NCBI RefSeq assembly: GCF_003261235.1
Contig: NZ_CP030085.1
Coordinates: 620,001-684,000 of the forward strand
Length of the DNA: 64,000 bases
DNA from: Polynucleobacter paneuropaeus
GTDB taxonomy: Bacteria; Pseudomonadota; Gammaproteobacteria; Burkholderiales; Burkholderiaceae
Direction of reading: 5' to 3'
Shown here: positions 35,265 through 43,741 of the stretch, one piece after another
Layout of the letters: each line of letters starts with the position of its first letter
Numbering within the stretch: the stretch's first letter is position 1
Made by a program: the position numbers and the translations under genes
The notes under the pieces: generated by a model
What the model saw: only the letters and a program-made list of their open reading frames with translations
What the model was told of the DNA's origin: nothing
The model's database searches: none

Positions 35265-36005
35265 ATGGATCGTATTATTTATACCGCAATGACTGGAGCC
35301 CAACACATCTTGGACCAGCAGGCGACGAACTCCAATAATTTGGCTAACGTATCGACAACGGGATTTAAAGCTCAGATTGATTCCTTCTTATCTGTGCCAA
35401 TTAAGGGTGGTAGCTTAGATACACGCTCTTTTGTAGTCAACGCATCGGGTGGTACAGACTTTAGCCCAGGCGCTATTAAACAAACAGGTCGCACCTTGGA
35501 CGTGGCGATTGAAGGTAAGGGCTGGTTTAGTGTGCAACGCCCTGATGGATCAGAAGGTTTGACCCGTAATGGATCATTCAAAATTAGTGAGAATGGTATT
35601 TTGCAAACTGCTGGTGGACGCAATGTGCTTGGTGGTGGTGGCCCAATTACCATCCCTCCAAACGTGAATATCTCCATTGGTGCTGATGGCACGATTTCTA
35701 GTGTTGATCCTGCAGTCAGTGGTGGTCCATCCACCCCGATTGACGTGATCAAGCTTTCTAATCCTGATGAAAAAAGTTTAGTGCGTGGAGACGATGGCCT
35801 ATTTAAATCTTCTACTGGCGCTGGCTTTACAGCAGACCCCGCTGTGAAGGTGGTCAATGGCGCCTTAGAAGATAGCAACGTGAGCGTGATTCATAGTATG
35901 GTCAATATGATTTCTTTGGCCCGTAGCTTCGATATTCAAATGCAGCTCATGAAGAATGCTGAGAATAGCGACCAACAAGCCGCTCAGCTCTTCAATTTAA
36001 GTTAA
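35265..36005 (+). CDS. flgF: FlgF, proximal rod protein
   Basis: 246 residues. YTAMTGAQHILDQQATNSNN and LANVSTTGFKAQIDSFLSV at the start; VIHSMVNMISLARSFDIQMQ near the end; TRNGSF central motif. Standard length. SD AAGGAG. Confidence 0.96.
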   Translation: MDRIIYTAMTGAQHILDQQATNSNNLANVSTTGFKAQIDSFLSVPIKGGSLDTRSFVVNASGGTDFSPGAIKQTGRTLDVAIEGKGWFSVQRPDGSEGLTRNGSFKISENGILQTAGGRNVLGGGGPITIPPNVNISIGADGTISSVDPAVSGGPSTPIDVIKLSNPDEKSLVRGDDGLFKSSTGAGFTADPAVKVVNGALEDSNVSVIHSMVNMISLARSFDIQMQLMKNAENSDQQAAQLFNLS

Positions 36006-36046
36006 GACTTTATGTGTCAAGATGCACCTAAATTAAAGGAAATAAA

Positions 36047-36835
36047 ATGATACGCTCGCTCTGGATTTCAAAAACTGGCCTAGAAGCACAACAAACCCAA
36101 ATGGATGTGATCTCCAATAACTTGGCGAACGTGAGTACATCTGGCTTTAAAAAATCACGTGCGGTGTTTGAGGATTTGCTCTATCAAACCCTACGTCAGC
36201 CTGGCGCCCAATCATCGCAGCAGACCCAATTGCCTTCTGGTATGCAAATCGGTACCGGTGTAAAGCCCGTAGCTACTGAGCGCATCTTTACTCAAGGTAA
36301 CTTGCAGCAAACTAGCAACAACACTGATATCGCCATTAACGGTAGCGGTTTCTATCAGGTCTTGATGCCAGATGGCACAACCCAATATACCCGTGATGGC
36401 AGCTTCCAGATTAATAGCACTGGTCAGCTGGTCACTTCAAGTGGTTATACGATTCAGCCGCCGATTACAATTCCGGCTAATGCTCAGACTGTGACTGTTG
36501 CCGCTGACGGTGTGGTTTCTGTCACTTTGCCAAATACTGTTGCGCAAACGCAAATTGGCCAAATTCAGTTGGCAACCTTTATTAATCCAGCAGGTTTGAG
36601 TGCAAAAGGTGAGAACCTCTATGCAGAAACTGCAGCCTCTGGTACACCGAATCCATCGAATCCTGGCGCCAATGGCACCGGTGTTTTGGTACAGGGTTTT
36701 GTGGAAACTTCTAACGTGAACGTCGTTGAAGAAATGGTCAATATGATCCAAACGCAACGCGCTTATGAAATCAATAGTAAGGCGATTACAACATCCGATC
36801 AGATGTTGCAGCGCTTGGCACAATTGGGTGGTTAA
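36047..36835 (+). CDS. flgG: FlgG, distal rod protein
   Basis: 262 residues, standard. MIRSLWISKTGLEAQQTQMD, SNNLANVSTSGFKKSRAVFE and QPGAQSSQQTQLPSGMQIGT identify FlgG; C-terminus NVVEEMVNMIQTQRAYEINS. Forms the drive-shaft part of the rod. Confidence 0.97.
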   Translation: MIRSLWISKTGLEAQQTQMDVISNNLANVSTSGFKKSRAVFEDLLYQTLRQPGAQSSQQTQLPSGMQIGTGVKPVATERIFTQGNLQQTSNNTDIAINGSGFYQVLMPDGTTQYTRDGSFQINSTGQLVTSSGYTIQPPITIPANAQTVTVAADGVVSVTLPNTVAQTQIGQIQLATFINPAGLSAKGENLYAETAASGTPNPSNPGANGTGVLVQGFVETSNVNVVEEMVNMIQTQRAYEINSKAITTSDQMLQRLAQLGG

Positions 36836-36840
36836 TTCAA

Positions 36841-37536
36841 ATGCGTTTACCGTTTAATTCTCACTTGAACGCTTTATCTTGCGGCTCTACTATCAAAATG
36901 ATCAGTGCCATCTCGGCACTATCGATCTTGGGAGCTTGTGCAGTAACGCCCTCGACAATTACGCAAAATCCGGGCCCAGGAACTACCCGTTCTTACGCTG
37001 GACAAGCTGCTCCTGGAACTATTTATAGCACTGGGAGCTATCGACCCATTTTTGAAGGTAATCGTGCCCGTGCCGTAGGCGACACTGTCACAATTGTGGT
37101 GGACGAGAGTACTCAGAGTAAAACGACTTTAGATAATTTGTCATCTAAGACTGCATCATCTACTGCTACTGCAAAAGACCAGTTTGGTAATACGGTCAGT
37201 CCAACTTGGAGCTGGGCTAATGGTCTTTCAAATGAGAACAAGGGCGGGGGGCAGCAAGACAATACTTTTACAGGCAGCATTGCAGCAACTGTGCTCGAAG
37301 TATCACCTAATGGGTACTTAACAGTAGCAGGCGAGAAGCAAATCGGCTTTGATGAAGGTGCACAGTTTATTCGTTTCTCAGGAACGGTTAATCCAAAAAT
37401 GATTACTGTTAATAATACAGTGGATTCCAATACAGTAGCTGATGCTCGTATCGAATATCGTACTAATAACACCATGGATAGTTCTTATATGGCGAGTTCC
37501 GTAACCCGTTTTTTCAAAACCATGTTGCCTTTCTAA
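36841..37536 (+). CDS. flgH: FlgH, L-ring lipoprotein
   Basis: 231 residues, or 212 if the ATG at 36898 is used (both lack a strong SD). Lipobox LGAC near residue 33 of the long form. FlgH core: FEGNRARAVGDTVTIVVDES, then VSPNGYLTVAGEKQIGFDEG and a C-terminal FKTMLPF. It forms the outer-membrane ring around the rod. Upstream gene flgG ends 5 nt before. Confidence 0.95.
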   Translation: MRLPFNSHLNALSCGSTIKMISAISALSILGACAVTPSTITQNPGPGTTRSYAGQAAPGTIYSTGSYRPIFEGNRARAVGDTVTIVVDESTQSKTTLDNLSSKTASSTATAKDQFGNTVSPTWSWANGLSNENKGGGQQDNTFTGSIAATVLEVSPNGYLTVAGEKQIGFDEGAQFIRFSGTVNPKMITVNNTVDSNTVADARIEYRTNNTMDSSYMASSVTRFFKTMLPF

Positions 37537-37542
37537 TTGCTT

Positions 37543-38733
37543 ATGTTATTGCTAAACAGAACCCATCGTTTTTCATTGTTTAGAGCAGACAAATCACCTC
37601 AGTGGCTAAAAAGTCTTGTGGTGTTTTTGGTCGTTTGCGCTGGATTTTTGGCAAGTATGGTGATTGCTCCTACTGCACATGCAGAACGTATTAAAGATTT
37701 AGCAAATATCCAAGGCGTTCGTAGTAACCAATTAATTGGTTATGGCTTGGTAGTGGGTTTAGATGGAACTGGTGACCAAACTACGCAAACTCCATTCACC
37801 CTCCAGAGTACCTTGAACATGTTGCAGTCCTTAGGGGTTACTCTGCCTCCGGGTACTTATTCACAAATTCAGTTAAAAAACGTAGCTGCAGTAATCGTGA
37901 CTGCCAACTTGCCACCATTTGCGCAAATTGGTCAAAACTTAGATGTCACCGTCTCCGCTATGGGTAACGCAAAAACACTGCGTGGCGGCACACTCTTATT
38001 AACACCCTTAAAAGGTGCTGATGGACAGGTTTATGCCATGTCCCAGGGTAACGTCGTGATTGGTGGCGCCAGCGCATCCGCTAACGGTAGCTCAGCAACC
38101 ATTAACCAGCTCAATGCTGGTCGTATTTCTGCGGGAGCAACGGTTGAAAGAACCATTCCTAATAATTTGTTGGGTATGGAAATGGTGAGCCTTGAGCTAA
38201 GGCATTCTGATTTTTCAACCGCCAGTATCGTTACCTCTGCAATTAATAAGCGTTTCGGTAAACCGATTGCATTTGCTCAAGACTCTAGAGTGATTCAGAT
38301 TGACCCGAATACCGTAGAAAACGGCAACCGCGTGCAATTCTTAGCCGCCCTAGAGAGTATTGATGTGATTCCGGCAAAGGGTGAGGCTAAGGTCATTCTT
38401 AATGCGCGTACTGGTTCGATTGTGCTCAATCAAACAGTTGAGCTAGAGAACTGCGCTGTAGCGCACGGTAACTTGACTGTTGTTATCAGCACAACGCCGG
38501 TGATTAGTCAGCCAAGCGCATTTTCCAATACGGGTACTACTGTTGAGGCTAAGGTATCCCAAGTTAGTCTGAACCAAGACCCTGGTAATGTGATTCAGTT
38601 GGCTGGTGGTGCATCATTATCTGATGTGGTTCGCGGACTCAATGCGGTTGGTGCCACACCGCAAGACTTGGTAGCTATTTTGCAGGCCATCAAAGCAGCT
38701 GGTTCGCTACGTGCTGAACTTGAAATCATTTAA
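37543..38733 (+). CDS. flgI: FlgI, P-ring protein
   Basis: About 396 residues with a long N-terminus before the Sec signal (SLVVFLVVCAGFLASMVIAP, cleavage after AHA). Mature start ERIKDLANIQGVRSNQLIGY is diagnostic; VARGLNAVG-like LSDVVRGLNAVGATPQDLVA near the end. It forms the periplasmic ring in peptidoglycan. A TTG two codons upstream is also in frame. Confidence 0.96.
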   Translation: MLLLNRTHRFSLFRADKSPQWLKSLVVFLVVCAGFLASMVIAPTAHAERIKDLANIQGVRSNQLIGYGLVVGLDGTGDQTTQTPFTLQSTLNMLQSLGVTLPPGTYSQIQLKNVAAVIVTANLPPFAQIGQNLDVTVSAMGNAKTLRGGTLLLTPLKGADGQVYAMSQGNVVIGGASASANGSSATINQLNAGRISAGATVERTIPNNLLGMEMVSLELRHSDFSTASIVTSAINKRFGKPIAFAQDSRVIQIDPNTVENGNRVQFLAALESIDVIPAKGEAKVILNARTGSIVLNQTVELENCAVAHGNLTVVISTTPVISQPSAFSNTGTTVEAKVSQVSLNQDPGNVIQLAGGASLSDVVRGLNAVGATPQDLVAILQAIKAAGSLRAELEII

Positions 38734-38753
38734 GTCATAAAGATAAGAACGCA

Positions 38754-39770
38754 ATGGCATTGCCTAGCAACTCTATTTCGGCGTCTGATGCCAGTAACCA
38801 GCTGGCATTAGATACCAATAGTTTATCTAGCCTAAAAAAATCTGCCAAAGAGAACTCTCCTGAGGCTATCAAAGGCGTTGCTAAGCAATTTGAGGCGATC
38901 TTTATCAATATGATGCTCAAAAGTATGCGTGAAGCCAGTCCACAGGACGGCCCTTTTAATACTGAGCAAAACAAACTCTACACTTCGATGTTTGATCAGC
39001 AGTTGAGCCAAAAACTCTCATCGGGCAAAGGTATTGGCTTGGCTGATGTATTGGTGAAGCAATTGAGTAAGTCTGCGGGCATTCCAACGGATTCACTGAA
39101 GCCAGGGGATGAGCCTATTACCTCCAAAGCTTTAGGTCTGAATCGCTTTGATCCCAATACTAGTTCAAAAGTGGCTGCCTATACCTCAATGGCATCTATG
39201 TCTAGTGCTAAAGCGAGCCCGTCTTTCATGGATAAGGTCTCCAAACTCTTTACTTCGCTAGAAGATGCAGGTGAGGCAATGGCCTCTTCTGTGGGTAGCA
39301 CTCTAAAAGAAGCGGTTAGTTCTTTTACGAACAAAATGGCTAGCTATGCACAGCAGGCTAGTAATGCTTCTGGACTACCGGCACACTTTATGCTGGGTCA
39401 AGCTGCTTTAGAAACAGGTTGGGGTAAAAAAGAAATTAAAGGGGCTGATGGCACCCAGAGTAATAATTTATTTGGCATTAAGGCAGGCGGCAGTTGGACT
39501 GGTAAAACTGTTTCTGCAGTCACTACTGAATATATAAATGGTGAAAAGCAACAAAGAGTCGAAAAATTCAGAGCCTACGATTCTTATGCAGACTCATTTA
39601 AAGATTTTGCAAACTTGATTTCTAGTAATCCACGCTACCAGAACGTTCTCAACAACCTCGGTAACATCAATAGCTATGCTGACGCAATGGCAAAAGCGGG
39701 GTATGCAACGGATCCGGATTACGCCAAGAAGTTGGCTAGTGTGATTAAGCGGGTGAGCAATCCCTCTTAG
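38754..39770 (+). CDS. flgJ: FlgJ, rod cap with peptidoglycan hydrolase domain
   Basis: 338 residues, two domains. The N-terminal rod-cap domain (KGVAKQFEAIFINMMLKSMR, then LYTSMFDQQLSQ) is joined to a C-terminal glucosaminidase domain (HFMLGQAALETGWGKKEIKG with the catalytic Glu, NNLFGIKAGGSW, YADAMAKAGYATDPDYAKKL). It opens the wall for the rod. It ends the operon: flgK and flgL, usual next genes, are absent. Confidence 0.96.
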   Translation: MALPSNSISASDASNQLALDTNSLSSLKKSAKENSPEAIKGVAKQFEAIFINMMLKSMREASPQDGPFNTEQNKLYTSMFDQQLSQKLSSGKGIGLADVLVKQLSKSAGIPTDSLKPGDEPITSKALGLNRFDPNTSSKVAAYTSMASMSSAKASPSFMDKVSKLFTSLEDAGEAMASSVGSTLKEAVSSFTNKMASYAQQASNASGLPAHFMLGQAALETGWGKKEIKGADGTQSNNLFGIKAGGSWTGKTVSAVTTEYINGEKQQRVEKFRAYDSYADSFKDFANLISSNPRYQNVLNNLGNINSYADAMAKAGYATDPDYAKKLASVIKRVSNPS

Positions 39771-39797
39771 TGGGTTCGGGTAAATTAACCCGCTAGG
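39771..39797. terminator. Possible terminator between flgJ and converging small gene
   Basis: GTGGGTT and AACCCGC form an imperfect 7-bp stem around an A/T-rich loop, followed by TAGGTTTATT. It lies in the 28-bp gap between convergent genes. Weak; no proper U-tract. Confidence 0.35.
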
Positions 39798-39798
39798 T

Positions 39799-40158
39799 TT
39801 ATTGCACCCACTCTTTGAGGGGTACTAATTGTTCGTCTATAAATGCTTCCATTACGAAGCGATCGGCACCACTAAGATTGGGGTTGATGTGCTTGAATAA
39901 TAGAAAAACAATCATTTGAATGGCATTTTTACGAAATTCATGAGGAAACATGACGTTCACTTGCAGATTCGAGGCGGCTAGGACGCTTTTAGAGTCAAGG
40001 GATCTTAGTTCTGGAATTTGACTCTTTTGACCATCTATCATCCTCACTAAAGCGACTTTATATTCAGCCCCACTGCGCATGCCGTCATTAAAAGCCTGAC
40101 ACAGCAGTCGGGCAGCTCTTTTGTCGGCTACTCTGATTTTGGAGGTATTGGTTTTCAA
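39799..40158 (-). CDS. Small unknown protein, member of three-paralogue family (copy 2)
   Basis: 119 residues, predicted helical. It shares with 7892 and 40266 an N-terminal FN helix (LLCQAFNDGM), the core IPELRSLDSKSVL and a hydrophobic helix FRKNAIQMIVFLLFKHI; its ending LVPLKEWV parallels LLPIKFW in 40266. Divergent from 40266 across 107 bp. Function unknown. The proximity to flgJ and to paralogues near fliE suggests a flagellar link. Confidence 0.6.
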   Translation of the reverse strand: MKTNTSKIRVADKRAARLLCQAFNDGMRSGAEYKVALVRMIDGQKSQIPELRSLDSKSVLAASNLQVNVMFPHEFRKNAIQMIVFLLFKHINPNLSGADRFVMEAFIDEQLVPLKEWVQ

Positions 40159-40265
40159 GGGATTTGGGCTATAACGTCCTAGGATACCGCTTCATTTTAG
40201 AGGATGTCATAATGCCATGACTATTGAGATGTATTGTATTCAAAACTATTAAAACTGGACCCTGT

Positions 40266-40592
40266 ATGGCTGCCTTAACCGAATCCGAGCTCATTGAAAG
40301 ATTATGCAGAACCTTTAACACCCAGTTTTCTGGTAACCGTAATGCCATGCAATCTCTGGCAACGACTATTGAAGTCTCAGAAAATTTACACCCTGGATTA
40401 CGCGGTCTAAATGGCAAGAATTTTTTGTCCTCATTCACAGATCGTATGAATGTTTGGCACCCAGATGAGGTGAGAGCACTCGTGATTGATATGTTGATTC
40501 ATTTGGTCAAAGAAAAAATCACTACGGATTCATCAAAACAAGCTCTCAGCAGAGAGATTGACGGCTACTTATTGCCTATCAAATTTTGGTGA
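40266..40592 (+). CDS. Small unknown protein, member of three-paralogue family (copy 3)
   Basis: 108 residues from the ATG of MAALTESEL; an in-frame TTG at 40224 would lengthen it. ELIERLCRTFNTQF, NLHPGLRGLNGKNFL and a helix VRALVIDMLIHLV match copies at 7892 and 39799; the ending GYLLPIKFW matches copy 2. No signal or membrane anchor. No recognised domain. Confidence 0.6.
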   Translation: MAALTESELIERLCRTFNTQFSGNRNAMQSLATTIEVSENLHPGLRGLNGKNFLSSFTDRMNVWHPDEVRALVIDMLIHLVKEKITTDSSKQALSREIDGYLLPIKFW

Positions 40593-40748
40593 TGTGAACA
40601 GGCTCATTGCAGTTATTCAGGATGAGACTGGAAATGACCTCTTCATGAGACGCAAGATTGAGGGCTAGACTCTCAACGAACTGCATCTTGATAGCCATTA
40701 TTAAATTGGTGGGTTATTCACTATTAGTTAGTGGTGATATACAGTAAT

Positions 40749-40766
40749 ATTTCCCGATCGGGAATA
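40749..40766 (+). promoter_or_regulatory. HipB operator 1
   Basis: Perfect palindrome core TTCCCGATCGGGAA at 40751-40764. It lies just upstream of a -10-like TATAAT (40773-40778), so bound HipB would cover the -35 region. Confidence 0.75.
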
Positions 40767-40796
40767 TATGCCTATAATTTGAGCAAATAATCTATA

Positions 40797-40816
40797 AATT
40801 TCCCGATCAGGAAATT
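40797..40816 (+). promoter_or_regulatory. HipB operator 2
   Basis: TTCCCGATCAGGAA core at 40800-40813, one mismatch from operator 1 and flanked by AAT/ATT arms. Its centre is exactly 49 bp from operator 1. Confidence 0.75.
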
Positions 40817-40844
40817 ATGTTGAAAAAATAGGCATATTTGATTA

Positions 40845-40866
40845 AAATTTCCCGAACAGGAAATAT
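40845..40866 (+). promoter_or_regulatory. HipB operator 3, overlapping the hipB ribosome binding site
   Basis: TTCCCGAACAGGAA core at 40849-40862, centre exactly 49 bp from operator 2. Its right arm contains the AGGAAA SD of hipB, so binding could also interfere close to the start codon. Confidence 0.75.
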
Positions 40867-40868
40867 TT

Positions 40869-41120
40869 ATGAGCACATCCATTCAAAATTCAACAGATTT
40901 AGGTAGTCTGATCCGTGAAACTCGTAGGCGTTTGAAATTGACTCAACCACAATTGGCGCTCGCCGCTAACGTGGGGGTAAGGTTCATCGTTGAACTGGAG
41001 GCGGGTAAACCCACGCTGAGATTGGAAAATATTCTCAGGGTGTTGCAAGCCTTGGGTGGTGTATTAAGCGTAGAGGGCATGGACCCATTTATTGTAAACA
41101 AGCAAGAGGGTGCGCGCTAA
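40869..41120 (+). CDS. hipB: HipB-type XRE antitoxin
   Basis: 83 residues. HTH: RETRRRLKLTQPQLALAANV, then GVRFIVELEAGKPTLRLENI, the HipB pattern. It should bind the three upstream palindromes and neutralise HipA. Its stop abuts the hipA start with no gap. Confidence 0.9.
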   Translation: MSTSIQNSTDLGSLIRETRRRLKLTQPQLALAANVGVRFIVELEAGKPTLRLENILRVLQALGGVLSVEGMDPFIVNKQEGAR

Positions 41121-42416
41121 ATGGTTCGAGAACTAAACGTCTGGTTTTTTGGTGAGTGCGTTGGTGTGCTAACTCAAGACGAGGGTTATCTGTCTTTTCG
41201 ATATTTACCTCAATGGCTAGAATCAAAAAATGCTAAGCCTCTTTCGCACTCTTTGCCTTTAATTCCCGAATCATTTGGCGACAAGATTACAAAACCTTTT
41301 TTTGCTGGCTTATTGCCAGAGGGTGACAAGCGTGATGCAGTAGCCAGCATCTTAAAAGTATCCAGTAAAAATGATTTTGCATTATTGGATGGTATTGGGG
41401 GTGAGTGTGCAGGTGCATTGATTTTATTGGAGCCTGGTCAAATACCTCCTCTAGAAGCGTATGCAAGTGAATCGATAGAGTGGCTTAAGGAAGATCAATT
41501 ACTTGGAGTCCTAGAGAAGCTGCCGAAGCGACCATTGCTTGCTGGAGAGTCCGGATTAAGACTTTCTCTTGCAGGAGCCCAAGAGAAGTTACCGGTAGTT
41601 GTTAGAGAGGTGCAGAGTGAGGTTGCTCGAGGTAATTATTTTGAAATTGGCCTACCAAAAAATAATATTCCCAGCTCGTACATACTTAAGCCAGAGATAT
41701 CGGATGTGGATGGAAGTGTTTATAACGAAGCCTTTTGCCTTGCCTTGGCTAAGGAGCTAAAGCTAAGTGCAGCTACCGCTCAGATTGGCTGCACAAAAGG
41801 TAAAACGTATTTGTTGGTAGAACGATATGACCGTTTTTGTGACAGCAATGGACTATTAACAAGATTGCACCAAGAAGATTTTTGTCAGGCATTGAGTGTG
41901 GGTCCAGAGTTTAAATACCAAAATGAGGGTGGGCCATCTATTGTCGATGGATTTGCATTGGTACGTAAGGTCACCACACCGAGTGCCCCTAATCTTTTGA
42001 GGCTACTGGACTACATCATCTTTAATTGCTTGGTTGGTAACAACGATGCCCACGCAAAGAACTTTTCATTACTATATGGTCGAAATGGAATTCAATTAGC
42101 GCCACTCTATGACGTGTTATCAACAGCGGTCTATCCAGGTCTTACCGATAGTATGGCCATGAAGATTGGCAGCAAATACCGCTTCGATGAATTGCATGCA
42201 CGCCATTGGGTACAGATGGCCGAATCTGCCCAGTTAGGTGCACCTCAATTAAAGAGGAGAGTACTTGAGATCGCTGATGTATTGCCAGGACTTGCGCAGA
42301 GTCTTCACACTCAATTCAAAGCCAATGACTTGGATCACCCAATTCTTGGTCAAATTACTTCATTGATTGAGGGGCGCTGTAAAACAACAATCAAGCGCTT
42401 TGCTATCAGCGAGTAA
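41121..42416 (+). CDS. hipA: HipA-type serine/threonine kinase toxin
   Basis: 431 residues. N-terminal HipA domain (LSHSLPLIPESFGDKITKPF; FAGLLPEGDKRD), P-loop-like LSLAGAQEKLPV, and kinase core with catalytic D309 in NNDAHAKN and metal-binding D331 in APLYDVLST. HipA kinases phosphorylate aminoacyl-tRNA synthetases (GltX in E. coli) and cause dormancy. The active site is intact, so the module is probably live. It sits among flagellar genes with no visible mobile element. Confidence 0.92.
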   Translation: MVRELNVWFFGECVGVLTQDEGYLSFRYLPQWLESKNAKPLSHSLPLIPESFGDKITKPFFAGLLPEGDKRDAVASILKVSSKNDFALLDGIGGECAGALILLEPGQIPPLEAYASESIEWLKEDQLLGVLEKLPKRPLLAGESGLRLSLAGAQEKLPVVVREVQSEVARGNYFEIGLPKNNIPSSYILKPEISDVDGSVYNEAFCLALAKELKLSAATAQIGCTKGKTYLLVERYDRFCDSNGLLTRLHQEDFCQALSVGPEFKYQNEGGPSIVDGFALVRKVTTPSAPNLLRLLDYIIFNCLVGNNDAHAKNFSLLYGRNGIQLAPLYDVLSTAVYPGLTDSMAMKIGSKYRFDELHARHWVQMAESAQLGAPQLKRRVLEIADVLPGLAQSLHTQFKANDLDHPILGQITSLIEGRCKTTIKRFAISE

Positions 42417-42518
42417 ATACATGATGACTGGCGGAGATCAATTTTTGAAGTGAGCAATTTTCTCTTGATTAAGCTAGTCGCCGATCAATTAGAAAGGCGA
42501 AGAACTTATAGCTCAGTT

Positions 42519-42809
42519 TTATTTTTTAATCGCCATTTCTTTCATTTTGTCCCGCATACCCTTTAATTCAAACTCGACGCTTTCTACGCGAGTGCTAACA
42601 CTGACCACTTTTTCGCGGGTCGATTCAAAAGCATCAATTGCATTACGGGCTTCTGCCTGATTTTCTTCAATGATTCTAAATAAAGTTTTAATGACTTTTT
42701 CTTGCTTATCAATCGCATCACTCAACTTGACCACGAAAGCAGCAATCCCGATCACCATAATGATAAAGATAATAAAGAGGAGGGGGCCGAGTAGATCAAG
42801 GAATGACAT
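42519..42809 (-). CDS. Small membrane protein with coiled coil
   Basis: 96 residues: an N-terminal membrane helix (LGPLLFIIFIIMVIGIAAFV) and a long charged coiled coil (KQEKVIKTLFRIIEENQAEA to the end). It follows motD by 58 nt on the same strand and may be in that operon. Family not recognised; a structural or stator-associated role is possible but unproven. Confidence 0.6.
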   Translation of the reverse strand: MSFLDLLGPLLFIIFIIMVIGIAAFVVKLSDAIDKQEKVIKTLFRIIEENQAEARNAIDAFESTREKVVSVSTRVESVEFELKGMRDKMKEMAIKK

Positions 42810-42867
42810 AGGGTGAGATTATAGCGTCAGTGTGTTTAGTTGGTTACAGACGGCACTCAAATCAACT

Positions 42868-43683
42868 TTATTGACTCTTCGTTTCCATAGGCTGATTCTG
42901 GGGCTGCACCGCTGGTTGCACTAACTTAGCTGGTGCAATATCGGAACCGGGTTGTTGGACAGAATCGTTCAATAGCAAAATAGAAACCCTTCTATTTTTT
43001 GCTTTCCCTACCGCAGTGTCATTTGAATCTATAGGTCTGGATGAACCAAAACCGGTTGCACTTAAACGTGATTCGCTAATGCCTTTTTGATTCAAGATAT
43101 TCAGAACAGTTGTTGCCCTGATAGCAGAGAGTTCCCAGTTGGAGTTAAAGGCTTTGGTATTGATGGGTTGGTTATCGGTGTGACCTTCAATATCAATTGC
43201 TTGATCACTTTTAGCCAAAATAGGGGCAATTTGTGCCAGCGTATTGAGCGCAGCAGGGCTAGTGACACTGGCTGAGCCGGGGCTAAATAAATAGCTATCA
43301 ATGATGTCAATACGCACCCCTTTAGAGGTTTGCATTACCCCGATTTTGCCGTCCTCTATCAGTGGTTTTAAGGCCTTAGTCAGGTCTTTCTCAACCCGAT
43401 TCATCTTCTCACGCTTGATAAAAGCCATGTCACGTTTGAGCCTGATCAGACCCAAGGGGTCTATGAGGATTGGGCTTGCGTCAGTTTGAGCCCCTGCAAT
43501 ATCACCGTTAGGCTTAATTTTGGTATCTAGCTTGTTATCCCCTTCGGTGGCTTGCAATGGTGCAAAGGCGGATATTAGAGAATTAGATAAGGCGTCATAC
43601 TTTTTTTCATTAATGCTGGAGCTGGCATACATCACGACAAAAAACGCAAAGAGTAGGGTAATGAAGTCGGCATAGGACACCAA
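42868..43683 (-). CDS. motD: MotD-type stator protein (MotB family, second copy)
   Basis: MotB family: WLVSYADFITLLFAFFVVMY with the ion-binding Asp, then plug region and an OmpA-like peptidoglycan-binding domain (IDIEGHTDNQPINTKAFNSN; NRRVSILLL). The given start is TTG, directly before the membrane helix. Homologues carry a basic N-terminus, and here the frame extends upstream through RRKRPEDHEHHDRW to a stop, with no ATG, GTG or TTG. A CTG at 43758 behind AGAGGA is the likeliest true start. Partner of motC just upstream. Confidence 0.88.
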   Translation of the reverse strand: MVSYADFITLLFAFFVVMYASSSINEKKYDALSNSLISAFAPLQATEGDNKLDTKIKPNGDIAGAQTDASPILIDPLGLIRLKRDMAFIKREKMNRVEKDLTKALKPLIEDGKIGVMQTSKGVRIDIIDSYLFSPGSASVTSPAALNTLAQIAPILAKSDQAIDIEGHTDNQPINTKAFNSNWELSAIRATTVLNILNQKGISESRLSATGFGSSRPIDSNDTAVGKAKNRRVSILLLNDSVQQPGSDIAPAKLVQPAVQPQNQPMETKSQ

Positions 43684-43741
43684 CCAGCGATCATGGTGTT
43701 CGTGATCTTCTGGGCGCTTACGTCGCTTAAGGGGTGGGTTT

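Noticed and set aside
35372..35878. Minus-strand ORF of 168 codons inside flgF
   Set aside because: Antisense shadow; Pro/Ser-rich with no motif.
36437..36823. Minus-strand ORF of 128 codons inside flgG
   Set aside because: Shadow of a certain gene; Cys/Ile/Asn-rich composition typical of antisense reading.
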